A stretch of DNA of 64,000 bases, taken from positions 4,650,001 through 4,714,000 of the forward strand of contig JADJXD010000001.1 in the NCBI GenBank assembly GCA_016715985.1, in the 5' to 3' direction. Under the pieces are notes generated by a model, which saw nothing but the letters and a program-made list of their open reading frames with translations, made no database searches and had not been told where the DNA came from. Of the stretch, positions 18,436 through 28,146 are shown in pieces. Numbering within the stretch: position 1 is the stretch's first letter; each line of letters starts with the position of its first letter. The DNA is from Saprospiraceae bacterium. GTDB lineage: Bacteria > Bacteroidota > Bacteroidia > Chitinophagales > Saprospiraceae. Both the position numbers and the translations under genes were made by a program.

Positions 18436-19536
18436 ATGTTCAGAGTGATTTTAATATTAATTCTTGGTATTGTCGGTATATCCTGCAAAAGTAATAAATC
18501 TGTGCTGTTTACGCAGCAGGATGCAACATTTCAGGATACACTAAGATATCCGCAGGAAAAACATCTTAAAAATATTAGGCAGCTTACATTTGGCGGAGAT
18601 AATGCTGAAGCTTACTGGAGTTTTGATGATAAAAAATTAGTTTTTCAGGCTACCAATAAATTTTGGGGTGTGGATTGTGATCAGATTTTCTACTTTGATC
18701 TCGAAAAGTGGAAAAATGACAGTAAAGTGCCACCCATGTTGAGTACCGGAAAGGGTAGGACCACATGTAGTTTTTTTATGCCCGGAAATAATAGTGTTGT
18801 ATATGCTTCTACCCACGAAGATAACGCATCGTGTCCGCATGTACCCGAAAGAAGAGAAGACGGTAAGTATATCTGGCCAATTTATTCTTCATTTGACATT
18901 TATCACGGGGATTTGAAAGGTAATATTATCAAAAAGCTGACCAATACGGAAGGTTATGACGCAGAAGCTACCGTTTCGCCCAAAGGTGATAAAATCGTTT
19001 TTACGTCTCTGAGAAGCGGTGACTTGGAATTATATACCATGAACATTGACGGATCCAATGTGAAGCAAATCACTGATGAATTGGGATACGACGGGGGCGC
19101 ATTTTTCTCTCCGGATGGTTCCAAAATTATATTCAGAGCGTCCAGACCAAAAACAGAAGAAGACAAAAAAGTGTATAGAGAATTATTAGCGCTGGGTCAG
19201 GTAATGCCCACAGAAATGGAATTGTTTGTTTGTAATGCGGATGGTTCTGATCTCCGGCAACTGACAAAACTGGGCAAAGCCAATTGGGCGCCCTATTTTC
19301 ACCCTTCCGGCAAAAAAGTTATTTTTTCTTCCAATCATGCCAGTTCCAGAGGCTACCAATTTAATCTCTATATGATCAATCTGGACGGCACGGGGCTGGA
19401 ACAGATTACTTATGATGGTGTTTTTGATGCTTTCCCGATGTTTTCGTATGATGGTAAAAGGATTGTTTTTTCATCCAACAGAAATAATGGAGGCACACGG
19501 GATACAAATCTTTTTATGGCAGATTGGGTGGATTGA
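18436..19536 (+). CDS. TolB-like beta-propeller lipoprotein
   Basis: A 366-residue protein of WD40-like PD40 repeats. The frame is open from a TTG at 18373, but the ATG at 18436 gives a clean lipoprotein signal (MFRVILILILGIVGISC) and is chosen. Repeats of the TolB type are clear: ATVSPKGDKIVFTSLRSGD, GGAFFSPDGSKIIFRASR, YFHPSGKKVIFSSNH and MFSYDGKRIVFSSNR. It lacks the TolB N-terminal domain and lies outside a tol operon, so it is probably a periplasmic binding or scaffold protein rather than TolB itself. Confidence 0.82.
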   Translation: MFRVILILILGIVGISCKSNKSVLFTQQDATFQDTLRYPQEKHLKNIRQLTFGGDNAEAYWSFDDKKLVFQATNKFWGVDCDQIFYFDLEKWKNDSKVPPMLSTGKGRTTCSFFMPGNNSVVYASTHEDNASCPHVPERREDGKYIWPIYSSFDIYHGDLKGNIIKKLTNTEGYDAEATVSPKGDKIVFTSLRSGDLELYTMNIDGSNVKQITDELGYDGGAFFSPDGSKIIFRASRPKTEEDKKVYRELLALGQVMPTEMELFVCNADGSDLRQLTKLGKANWAPYFHPSGKKVIFSSNHASSRGYQFNLYMINLDGTGLEQITYDGVFDAFPMFSYDGKRIVFSSNRNNGGTRDTNLFMADWVD

Positions 19537-19542
19537 GCTTTT

Positions 19543-20028
19543 AATTGAAAATTGATAATGGTTAATTGATAATGATAAACGGGGAGGCTCGCCAGCTCAC
19601 AAAGGCAGTTGTTGTTGATGTTCCTTCTGCGCTTCCCAGCCTGAAGGTATATCAACAACAACGGGTATGTTGGGTCTAAAAACTTCATTTTAGCTTCCAA
19701 ATTTAGTGTAAACGGTAGCCTTAATAGGTTGGGGGTAAGAAGAGCAGATGGTTAATTGAAAATTGATAATGGTAAGCGGGAAGGCTCGCCTGCTCACAAA
19801 AGCGAGAAGCCTAAAGTCTGGCGGGGTGTTGTTTCCGGCTCTTTTTTTGGGAGTTCCTGGCAGTTGTTGTTGATGTTCCTTCTGCGCTTCCCAGCCTGAA
19901 GGTATATCAACAACAACGGGTATGTTGGGTCTAAAAACTTCATTTTAGCATCCAAATTTAGTGTAAACGGTACCTTCAGGGGTCGGGGGTAAGAAGAGCA
20001 GATGGTTAATTGACAATTGACAATTGAG
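19543..20028. repeat. Direct duplication of a hairpin-bearing intergenic unit
   Basis: Two copies of a non-coding unit follow one another. The core runs 19604-19717 and 19859-19972 with a 255-base offset and only single-base differences. Each core contains a perfect 12-bp inverted repeat, GTTGTTGTTGAT with ATCAACAACAAC (19608-19619 with 19651-19662; second copy 19863-19874 with 19906-19917). An inner stem, CCTTC with GAAGG, lies inside it. The flanks carry repeated AATTGATAATGG-like words. The second copy holds about 80 extra bases between flank and core. No gene is supported in 19537-20091. Confidence 0.75.
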
Positions 20029-20091
20029 AAAAATCCAGACTGCTTCGAAGCGGGGCGGGCATGATAAAAATATACCTGACTTTTAAAACCA

Positions 20092-21819
20092 TCACCGTTT
20101 AATAACCTCTATCAGATAAACAGGTTGGCAATTTTTTTTTCGGCTGTCCGGATTCAGAAATCCTGACGTTAGCATCGAGATATGAAATCTGTCCGTTTCT
20201 TTAAGAATATCAATTTTTATATCATTCCATTTTTGAATGATATTCAAACCTTTTTTGTCGATGTACAGCCATCTTTTTTCACCAGAAGGAAGAATTCTGA
20301 GGTTGTATAACGAGTGCATTTCCGGTGCTCTGACGCCTGCGTAAAAGTCAATAGCATAAAACCTTAAGTCTGTGCCGTGAATATAAAATTTATTTTTATC
20401 GATTTCCGGATGAGCTGTTACATACTTCCCAATGATAGAGCCGGATTGATATTGCATAATAGCCGGGTAGAAATGACCATTCATAAAAATATTAAATGCG
20501 GATATCATTAGGACTGATGGAAGTATAATACCTGTACTAATCGTTGGTTTTGTGAAAAATAAATATAATGCACTGATTATAAAAAGTGAAAATAGAATCC
20601 ACACCCACAAGACCACATCCGGAAAAAAGTAAAGCCCCAATACCCCGGTCAAAATCAGAATCACGATCAGAATAAATATCTGCATAATTTTGATCGACTT
20701 TTTTAATACCTTTATGGAACCTTCAGAAAAAAGATCTGATTTTTCATTCACTCCGACAGTAAGATTGCTCAGAAAATTACCGCAAAGGATAGCCGCTAAA
20801 GGCAAAACCACAAAAATATAATGAGGTAATTGATATTTTGAAGTGCTGAGTGCAATAAATGGAAGTATAAATCCACCCAAAGTAATATATTCTTCAATTT
20901 TGAAAGCTGTATTTGTTCTGACGGAACGAACAATATTTTTAATTCTGTAATAAAATGCCAAAATGAAAATCAATGTCCAGGGTAGAAAACTCCAAAGGAA
21001 ATTTTCCAATAAAAAAGTGGCCGGTGGATTGTTGTTCCAGTGACTTTCACCTGTGAGCCTACCAAAGCTTTGTTTCCAGAAGTAAAAATACAGCCCGGAT
21101 TCATTTTTGGAAGGATCAGCATCATATTGTAAATAAAGTCCGATACACATGGGTAGAAGAACAATTCCGGTTATAAAAATGCCAACAAACCATTTCCATT
21201 GAATTATTTCTCTCCACCTGCCTGACAGAATCAAATGTGTTCCTATTCCCAATACTGGAACCATCAAACCAATCGGCCCCTTTGCCATCATCGCAATTCC
21301 AAGGACAATAAATCCAGCTATGAAATGTTTAATCTGCTTTTTTTCTAAATATTCAGCTAATAACAAAATGGAAGTGATTGTAAATGCCACTAACATCGTA
21401 TCCGTCCGGACATCATGATTCATCAGAAAAAATGCCTGTGTAGAACCCCAAATCAGACCGGCATACAGTCCTGCTTTTTTGTTGTAATAAAGTGCACCAA
21501 ACCGATAAGTGGCATAAATCCCAAGAAATGCAGTCAGAACAGGAAATATCCTGAACACAAAATGACTGACTCCAAAAATGCTGTACATCAGAGCGGATGA
21601 CCAAAACAACAACGGTGGTTTATCTAAATAATCTTCCCCACGATTATAGACTTTCAGATAATTGCCGGTTTCAAACATTTCTTTGGACATGGCCGCATAT
21701 TGTGATGAATCAATGTCCATCACATCAATAAACATACCAATGAAGGATGGAATCAAAACAGCCAATAAAGCCAGTATTGTAAATTTCAAATAATTTAAGG
21801 TATTATCCACTTTAAACAT
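20092..21819 (-). CDS. GT39/ArnT-like membrane glycosyltransferase
   Basis: A 575-residue integral membrane protein with about a dozen hydrophobic helices. It belongs to the GT39/ArnT/PMT fold. The first periplasmic loop carries the acidic pair region FIDVMDIDSSQY, and YLDKPPLLFW is the family's DKPP motif. Such enzymes transfer a sugar from a polyprenyl phosphate donor to lipid A or protein in the periplasm; the acceptor here is unknown. The gene follows the ABC exporter at 9 bases and may share its function in envelope glycolipid assembly. Confidence 0.85.
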   Translation of the reverse strand: MFKVDNTLNYLKFTILALLAVLIPSFIGMFIDVMDIDSSQYAAMSKEMFETGNYLKVYNRGEDYLDKPPLLFWSSALMYSIFGVSHFVFRIFPVLTAFLGIYATYRFGALYYNKKAGLYAGLIWGSTQAFFLMNHDVRTDTMLVAFTITSILLLAEYLEKKQIKHFIAGFIVLGIAMMAKGPIGLMVPVLGIGTHLILSGRWREIIQWKWFVGIFITGIVLLPMCIGLYLQYDADPSKNESGLYFYFWKQSFGRLTGESHWNNNPPATFLLENFLWSFLPWTLIFILAFYYRIKNIVRSVRTNTAFKIEEYITLGGFILPFIALSTSKYQLPHYIFVVLPLAAILCGNFLSNLTVGVNEKSDLFSEGSIKVLKKSIKIMQIFILIVILILTGVLGLYFFPDVVLWVWILFSLFIISALYLFFTKPTISTGIILPSVLMISAFNIFMNGHFYPAIMQYQSGSIIGKYVTAHPEIDKNKFYIHGTDLRFYAIDFYAGVRAPEMHSLYNLRILPSGEKRWLYIDKKGLNIIQKWNDIKIDILKETDRFHISMLTSGFLNPDSRKKNCQPVYLIEVIKR

Positions 21820-21828
21820 ACTACGAAG

Positions 21829-23640
21829 CTATTTGGCAGGGACATTATCAAATTGCAACTTTGCAAAACTATTATAAGCACCATCTAAAGCCGATAGATA
21901 GTCGTGTGTTCCTGATTCAATGATCCGGCCGTTTTCAAGCACATAAATACAGTCCACCTCTCTGATGGTGGATAATCTATGGGCGATAATGATAGAAGTA
22001 CGTCCTTTCATCAGATTGTCCAATGCTTCCTGTACTAGTTTTTCTGATTCAGCATCCAATGAAGAAGTCGCTTCATCAAGTATCAGTATTTTGGGATCTT
22101 TTAGAATGGCTCTGGCTATAGCTATTCTCTGTCGTTGACCTCCTGAGAGTTTGATTCCCCGTTCACCTACGATTGTTTCCAGACCATCCGGGAAGGCTTC
22201 AATAAATTCCAGCGAATTCGATTGTTGGGCAGCAAATTTAATTTCTTCAATGGAAGCACCCGGCTTCCCGTAAGCGATATTTTCTTTAATAGTACCACCG
22301 AATAACATGACTTCCTGAGGTACGATTCCGATGTTTTGTCTGAATAACGTCAGGTCAAAATCATTTATATTTTTACCGTCCACCAAAATTTGTCCGCTAT
22401 CCGGATTATAAAATTTCATCAGAAGCTGTACAATCGTTGATTTTCCACTACCGCTCTGACCGACCAAAGCTATTTTCTGGCCTGCTGATATGTCGATTGT
22501 GATGCCTTTCAGCACACCTACATCCTTTCGGGTAGGGTAGGAGAAAACAACATTCTGATATTGGATGTCTCCGGTTAACTTCAGTGGTGCCTTGTCTGGT
22601 TTTTGATTTATTTCTATTTCAGAAGTTGAATCCAAAATCTCAAGTATCCTTTCTGTCGCTCCCAACGCACTGACTAATTGTGTGTATAAATTGCCGAAAC
22701 TGGCAATCGCACCACCTAATATGCCCGTATATATTATAAATGAAAATAAATCTCCGGCTTCCATCGTCCCGTTTTGAACCATCAAGGCACCACGCCAAAG
22801 AATGAAAAATATTCCACCAAATAAAATCGTGATAATAAATACAAAAAAGATTCCCCTTATTTTTGCAAAACGCAGAGAGATTTTTACAATGTCATCTACT
22901 GAACCACCGTATCGGATGGATTCATACCATTCATTGGCAAATGATTTTACAATGCTGAAGGACTGGAAAGTTTCTTCCACAATCGTATTGGTATGGGCTA
23001 ATTGGTCTTGCCTTTCTTTGGATAACTTTCTAATGTATTTCCCGAATACCACAGCAACAATTACGATAGCCGGAAATGTAAGTAGCATAATAAAAGACAG
23101 ACTGGGCGTCCAAAATATGATAATCGCAATTCCGGAGACCATAATGACTACCTGCCTTATAAATTCTGCCAAAGTTATAGAAAAGGTACTTTGTAACTGT
23201 TCTACATCTGCTGTGATTCTGCTCGTTAGCTCACCGACACGTCGCTCTTCAAAGAAGGTGACAGGTTGGGTGATTATTTTGTTGTAAAGATCTTTTCGGA
23301 GGTCTGCCATACCTTTTTCAGAAACGATAGCAAAATAATATGTCCGCAGATAACTCAGCACTCCCTGTACAATCAGAATCACTAAAAATACCCAGCCATA
23401 ATCTTTTACATCCAGATCAAAATTGAATTTGGGTTTACCTACTGCTGTATTTGCCATTTCACCGGGAAGTCCCATCAATGCCATAAATATAAGGCTGCCC
23501 ACCACCAGAAAAAACATGGCAGCTGCAAAATATCCGATATATGGTCTTATATATCTGAAAATTCCTATTGCCTTTTTTAAGGTTTCTTTACTTAATTTGG
23601 TCTTTGATTTTTCGTCAGTCGTAGAATTAGTTACAGACAT
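21829..23640 (-). CDS. ABC transporter, fused permease and ATPase (MsbA-type)
   Basis: A 603-residue half-transporter. Six TM helices occupy about residues 30-330. The nucleotide-binding domain shows Walker A GQSGSGKST (about 398-406), the signature LSGGQRQR, Walker B ILILDEATSSLD and the H-loop IIAHRLST. It would act as a homodimer exporting lipids or drugs from the inner membrane. The call to MsbA type is by architecture only; similar exporters handle many substrates. It heads a two-gene operon with the GT39 enzyme. Confidence 0.9.
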   Translation of the reverse strand: MSVTNSTTDEKSKTKLSKETLKKAIGIFRYIRPYIGYFAAAMFFLVVGSLIFMALMGLPGEMANTAVGKPKFNFDLDVKDYGWVFLVILIVQGVLSYLRTYYFAIVSEKGMADLRKDLYNKIITQPVTFFEERRVGELTSRITADVEQLQSTFSITLAEFIRQVVIMVSGIAIIIFWTPSLSFIMLLTFPAIVIVAVVFGKYIRKLSKERQDQLAHTNTIVEETFQSFSIVKSFANEWYESIRYGGSVDDIVKISLRFAKIRGIFFVFIITILFGGIFFILWRGALMVQNGTMEAGDLFSFIIYTGILGGAIASFGNLYTQLVSALGATERILEILDSTSEIEINQKPDKAPLKLTGDIQYQNVVFSYPTRKDVGVLKGITIDISAGQKIALVGQSGSGKSTIVQLLMKFYNPDSGQILVDGKNINDFDLTLFRQNIGIVPQEVMLFGGTIKENIAYGKPGASIEEIKFAAQQSNSLEFIEAFPDGLETIVGERGIKLSGGQRQRIAIARAILKDPKILILDEATSSLDAESEKLVQEALDNLMKGRTSIIIAHRLSTIREVDCIYVLENGRIIESGTHDYLSALDGAYNSFAKLQFDNVPAK

Positions 23641-24434
23641 TTAATTGAAAATTTTCGCAAAGATAATTTCAATTACATCAATCTGTGACAAAGAGATTAT
23701 TAATTTGAAATTACTGCTAACCGATTGGAAAATTATAATCAGGGTTAACCTGAAAGATTAACCCGTTTTGTCAGACCTTTTGGCTATCAAATGTATTCAG
23801 CATTACAGTCAAGGAAAATTCAAAAAATTTAGTCGCTCAGCCGCTTCCAAAACCTATCATTCATTGATCTTTTTACTTTTTCTTGCAGTACTTTCAGATG
23901 TATTTTGGATGGTGGTAAATGGTCGAAGGACCTATGCCAAAACGAAAAAAATCAAAAGACAAATCACCAAATGCCCAATTATCTATATTTAAAAATGGAT
24001 GACTACTTAGATAAAGAGGGGGGTATTGTGATGTAATTAATGGTTGTGGACAATCAATTGATTAGATATGCAAAATGATGAATTTTAAGTTGATTGAAAG
24101 TTATTCGTAATAATTAATTGCATTCTTCGGACCGCTTTTATGTTTGTTTTCTTGTGTAATGTTGATTAAAACAATATGGTCTGTAGAAATTATTTATTGG
24201 GCTTTTAAAAAATGTACACACTGATTTTCAGATTTCCAAGTCATCAATCGGACTTTTTATCTGTGATATAATCTTATCCGAAATGTAGTCTAAAATTGCA
24301 TATGAAGGTTATTACCATGACTTTAGATTGGTTTAAGTTGTGTTGGTGTCTATTTCGTTCATTATCAGTTTTGTAGCGAAATTTTGACATAGTGTAAGGG
24401 CTGTTGTATTTCACATTCTTATTAACCATCACCA
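23641..24434. other. Gene-poor stretch
   Basis: About 790 bases between the ABC exporter and the rpmH terminator. One frame of about 74 codons (23768-23992, TTG start) has no recognisable domain and no convincing initiation context, so I do not call it. No repeat, tRNA or strong hairpin stands out. Confidence 0.5.
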
Positions 24435-24477
24435 AAAATAAAAAATCCGACAGAATTTCATCGAAATCACTGCCGGA
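24435..24477 (-). terminator. Rho-independent terminator of rpmH
   Basis: Read on the minus strand, TCCGGCAG pairs with CTGTCGGA (24470-24477 with 24446-24453, one G-U). An inner ATTTC/GAAAT stem extends it, and a run of T follows (24445 down to about 24435). It lies about 30 bases after the rpmH stop. Confidence 0.85.
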
Positions 24478-24506
24478 CTTTATATCCTTTGCTAAACAGA
24501 TGCTGT

Positions 24507-24662
24507 TTATTTAGGTCCCTGCTCGTCAGATACCGTCAATTTGTGTCTGCCTCTTGCTCTTCTTTTAGCAAGAACCCTTCTTCCGTTCTTTGTACTCATT
24601 CTCGTACGAAATCCGTGTTTGTTGACCCTTTTCCTTTTGGATGGTTGATATGTCCGCTTCAT
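24507..24662 (-). CDS. rpmH: 50S ribosomal protein L34
   Basis: A 51-residue, very basic protein starting MKRTYQPSKRKRVNKHGFRT, continuing with RMSTKNGRRVLAKRRARGRH and ending KLTVSDEQGPK. This is the complete L34 signature. ATG at 24662, TAA at 24507-24509. It is followed by a strong terminator. dnaA and rnpA are not adjacent, as is usual outside the gammaproteobacteria and Firmicutes arrangement. Confidence 0.97.
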   Translation of the reverse strand: MKRTYQPSKRKRVNKHGFRTRMSTKNGRRVLAKRRARGRHKLTVSDEQGPK

Positions 24663-24837
24663 CGTGTGATATTTATCAGGCTTTTTTTAAAAAGAGACGC
24701 AAAATTATAACTTCTCTTTCAATTAACCTATTTTTTAATTAAAAAATGATTTACTTTATTTAAATGGATCAAAAATCCTTGATACGCTATACGTTATATA
24801 ATCAAAATCAGGGATTCTAATTTTACTATGGTTCTCG

Positions 24838-26613
24838 TTATCCGTTCATCGACATCAGAAACTGATCATTCGTTGTCGATCCGACCATGTGCTTTTTAAG
24901 AAACTCCATCGCTTCGTCCGGTTTCATATCTGCCAGGTGATTTCTGAGTACAAACAATCGCTGCAGCATACCTTCTTCGATAAGCAATTCCTCTCTTCTC
25001 GTACTGGATTTGGTGATATCGATAGCCGGATACATACGCTTATTGGCAAGTGTTCTGTCCAATTGAAGTTCCATGTTACCGGTACCTTTAAATTCTTCAA
25101 AGATAACTTCATCCATTTTAGATCCTGTATCGATAAGTGCCGTTGCTAATATCGTCAGCGAGCCGCCGCCTTCTATATTTCTGGCTGCTCCGAAAAATTT
25201 CTTAGGTTTGTGCAGTGCATTGGCTTCCACACCACCGGACAATACCCGACCGCTCGTAGGTGCGACCGTATTGTACGCTCTCGCCAATCTTGTAATGGAG
25301 TCTAAGAGTACTACCACATCATGTCCGCTTTCAACTAATCTTTTCGCCTTTTCAAGTACGATGCCTGCTACTCTCACATGATTGTCAGCGGGTTCGTCAA
25401 AAGTACTGGCTATCACTTCTGCATTGACACTTCTTTTCATGTCGGTCACCTCTTCCGGCCGTTCATCTATCAGTAATACGATCAGATAACACTCCGGGTG
25501 ATTGTCAGCAATCGCATTGGCTATATCTTTTAGTAAAAATGTCTTACCTGTTTTAGGTTGTGCCACAATAAGTCCTCTTTGACCTTTTCCGATAGGTGTA
25601 AACAGGTCTATCATCCTGTTACCGTAATCTTTTCCTGCAGGGTGACTCGCCAGTTTGAATTTTTCTGTCGGAAATAGGGGAGTAAGGTAGTCAAATGGTA
25701 CCCTTTCTTTTAGCCTCATGGGTTCCAGACCATTGATACGGCTTACTCTCAATAAGGCAAAATATTTTTCACCTTCTTTCGGTGGCCTGATCGCTCCCAA
25801 TACAGTATCACCTGTTTTCAAACCAAACAATTTGATCTGAGAAGGCGATACATATATATCATCCGGCGAACTCAGATAGTTGTAATCTGATGATCGCAAA
25901 AATCCGTATCCATCCGTCATCAATTCCAGAATACCTTCACTTTCTATTACCCCATCCAAATCCGGCGTAAACTTTGGCTCTTCGTCTTTCGGTTCCGGCT
26001 TGTTGTATTGATTAGGGTTTTGATTGGGCTTTTTGTACTCATTCTGATGCGGATGAGGAGGTCTGCCACTATTATATTTGTTGAACCTGGGTTCTCTGTT
26101 GTCCCTTGACTCTTGCCTTGGTTCAGCAGTAGCGGGTTCTTCAATGCTCTTCTGAGCTGTATTCTCAGGTTTTATAGTTTCAGTTTCAACTGGAGTTTCA
26201 ACATTGCTTACTATTGGTGCTTTGTTGACATAAGGTTTTGGCTTATGGACTATTTTTTGTGGTTCAGCTTTTGTCCTTGCCCTGCTTCTTTTATCTTCTT
26301 CTGTTTGCTGAGCAGAAGGAGATGCTTTAGGTGCTTCAGCTTTTATTTCAGGTTCTGCAACAATGGATTCTGTTTTTTCTTCTTTTTTGGCAGCAGGCCT
26401 GCCTTTTTTGACGGGTGGTTCCTGGGTTTTAGCTGCAGCAGCCGGTTTAGCTTTTTGTTCCTGCTTTTTCCCGCTTAATGCCTGTTCGTCAAGAATTTTA
26501 TAAACGAGATCCTGTTTGCTGAGCTTCTTGTAGTTATCAAGTCCTAACTTTTCAGCTACTTCTTTCAACTCAGGTACAAGCATATCGTTTAGCTGTAATA
26601 TGTCATACATCAT
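24838..26613 (-). CDS. rho: Transcription termination factor Rho with long N-terminal insert
   Basis: Hexameric RNA helicase that terminates transcription. The 591-residue protein is much longer than E. coli Rho (419). After the Rho_N helical domain (1-45), an insert of about 170 residues rich in Lys, Pro, Glu and Ala, then Asn and Tyr, precedes the cold-shock-like RNA-binding domain (about 222-300, GILELMTDGYGFLRS). The ATPase domain has Walker A AQPKTGKTFLL, LLIDERPEEVTDM, LDSITRLARAYN and SGGVEANAL. Inserts of this kind are known in Bacteroidota Rho and are predicted to be disordered. The candidate promoter lies at 26748-26777. Confidence 0.96.
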   Translation of the reverse strand: MMYDILQLNDMLVPELKEVAEKLGLDNYKKLSKQDLVYKILDEQALSGKKQEQKAKPAAAAKTQEPPVKKGRPAAKKEEKTESIVAEPEIKAEAPKASPSAQQTEEDKRSRARTKAEPQKIVHKPKPYVNKAPIVSNVETPVETETIKPENTAQKSIEEPATAEPRQESRDNREPRFNKYNSGRPPHPHQNEYKKPNQNPNQYNKPEPKDEEPKFTPDLDGVIESEGILELMTDGYGFLRSSDYNYLSSPDDIYVSPSQIKLFGLKTGDTVLGAIRPPKEGEKYFALLRVSRINGLEPMRLKERVPFDYLTPLFPTEKFKLASHPAGKDYGNRMIDLFTPIGKGQRGLIVAQPKTGKTFLLKDIANAIADNHPECYLIVLLIDERPEEVTDMKRSVNAEVIASTFDEPADNHVRVAGIVLEKAKRLVESGHDVVVLLDSITRLARAYNTVAPTSGRVLSGGVEANALHKPKKFFGAARNIEGGGSLTILATALIDTGSKMDEVIFEEFKGTGNMELQLDRTLANKRMYPAIDITKSSTRREELLIEEGMLQRLFVLRNHLADMKPDEAMEFLKKHMVGSTTNDQFLMSMNG

Positions 26614-26747
26614 ATAATAATTGTTAATGCTTTTAAACTAATAAATAAAGATTGAAATTACACTATGCAGACTTGTTTATGGTAAATCCAAAGAAACTAG
26701 AAAAAGATGCAAAATGTAGTGAATGGATAATTTTAAAATTGAAAGCA

Positions 26748-26777
26748 CAAAAATACATATTAAATTTGATATTCAAA
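26748..26777 (-). promoter_or_regulatory. Candidate rho promoter (TTTG-N18-TAnnTTTG)
   Basis: On the minus strand, TTTG (26777-26774) and TATTTTTG (26755-26748) are separated by 18 bases, close to the Bacteroidota -33/-7 consensus. This predicts a rho leader of roughly 130 nucleotides, long enough for autoregulation. Confidence 0.4.
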
Positions 26778-26781
26778 ATAC

Positions 26782-26789
26782 TATCTTTG
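26782..26789 (+). promoter_or_regulatory. Candidate serS -7 box
   Basis: TATCTTTG is a perfect TAnnTTTG box about 57 bases before the serS ATG. No well-spaced -33 TTTG is seen. It lies just 5 bases from the candidate -33 of rho on the other strand. Confidence 0.4.
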
Positions 26790-26845
26790 CAAAAATTTTC
26801 AAAATCTGTAAAAAATTGACTTTTATATATAAAAAAAATTAAAAT

Positions 26846-28126
26846 ATGCTGGAAATTAATGTGATTCGTGAGCAAAAAGAAAGGGTGCTCAGCGTGCTGA
26901 GAAAAAAAAATGTCAGCGATGTACTTTTGGATTCTGTTGATATTATCATAAAAAAAGACGATCAAAGGAAAGCAACCCAGACAGATCTGGACAACACTCT
27001 TTCCAAAATAAATAAACTTTCTGATGAGATCGGCGATTTATTTAAATCAGGTAAAGCTCCGGAAGCCAATACGTTAAAGGCTACTGTAGCATCTTTAAAA
27101 GAAGATGCGAAAGTTTTGGATGAAAAACTTTCGCAAATCAAATCGGATATAGAAGATATGATTATTCAATTGCCCAATCTTCCGCATGAGTCCGTACCAC
27201 CGGGCAAAACACCCGAAGATAATGAAACCTTTCAGCCATGGGAAAATGAGATGCCTTCACTTTATGAGAATGCACGGCCCCACTGGGAGCTGGCTGAAAA
27301 ATATGGTATCATAAGCTTTAAAGACGGAGTGACGCTCACCGGAGCAGGTTTTCCGGTCTATAAAGGAAAAGGTGCTGCTTTTCAGAGAGCTTTAATAAGC
27401 TTTTTTCTGAGTGAAGCTGTTGCTGCGGGTTACGAGGAAATTATCCCGCCTTTATTGGTCAATAAAGATACCGCCAGAGCAACGGGACAATTACCGGATA
27501 AAGAGGGACAGATGTATCATTGCGAAAAAGACGACCTTTACCTCATTCCGACAGCCGAGGTTCCTCTGACAAATTTATACAGAGACATGATATTGCAACA
27601 ATCGGATTTTCCTGTAAAGCTGACTGGTTACACACCTTGTTTCAGAAGAGAAGCGGGTTCTTATGGTTCTGATGTCAAGGGTTTGAACCGACTGCATCAG
27701 TTTGATAAGATCGAAATAGTACAGATACAACACCCTGATAAATCATATGACACACACATGGATATGGTAAATCATGTCGAAGAATTGTTAAAAAAGCTGA
27801 AACTTCCTTACAGGATTTTGCGTTTATGTGGCGGCGATATGAGTTTTGCTTCTGCCCTTACTTTTGACTTTGAAGTTTATTCAGCAGCACAGGGTAAATG
27901 GCTTGAAGTCAGCTCGGTCTCCAATTTCGAAACTTTCCAGTCCAATCGCATGAAGTTGCGGTTCAGAGATGATGACGGTAAAACAAAGTTGGCGCATACG
28001 TTGAATGGAAGTGCACTTGCTCTCGCCAGAATTGTTGCAGCTTTGTTGGAAAATAATCAGACACCGGACGGAATCGTTGTGCCGGAAGTATTGCGAAAAT
28101 ATACCGGATTTGATATTATTAACTAA
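26846..28126 (+). CDS. serS: Seryl-tRNA synthetase
   Basis: Charges tRNA-Ser (and tRNA-Sec where present). The 426-residue class II synthetase has an N-terminal antiparallel coiled-coil arm (about 25-110). Motif 1 lies around FQRALISFF. The motif 2 loop reads FRREAGSYGSDVKGLNRLHQ with FDKIE following, and motif 3 is near LNGSALALARIVAALLEN. The serine-site TAEVPLTN is present. Length is typical. A zinc metallopeptidase gene follows at 20 bases and frr after that, suggesting a translation-related operon. Confidence 0.97.
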   Translation: MLEINVIREQKERVLSVLRKKNVSDVLLDSVDIIIKKDDQRKATQTDLDNTLSKINKLSDEIGDLFKSGKAPEANTLKATVASLKEDAKVLDEKLSQIKSDIEDMIIQLPNLPHESVPPGKTPEDNETFQPWENEMPSLYENARPHWELAEKYGIISFKDGVTLTGAGFPVYKGKGAAFQRALISFFLSEAVAAGYEEIIPPLLVNKDTARATGQLPDKEGQMYHCEKDDLYLIPTAEVPLTNLYRDMILQQSDFPVKLTGYTPCFRREAGSYGSDVKGLNRLHQFDKIEIVQIQHPDKSYDTHMDMVNHVEELLKKLKLPYRILRLCGGDMSFASALTFDFEVYSAAQGKWLEVSSVSNFETFQSNRMKLRFRDDDGKTKLAHTLNGSALALARIVAALLENNQTPDGIVVPEVLRKYTGFDIIN

Positions 28127-28146
28127 TTAAAAATTATTTTCGAAAG

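Noticed and set aside
23768..23992. 74-codon plus-strand frame
   Set aside because: TTG start, no signal or domain, and amino-acid composition like random AT-rich DNA; I cannot support it.
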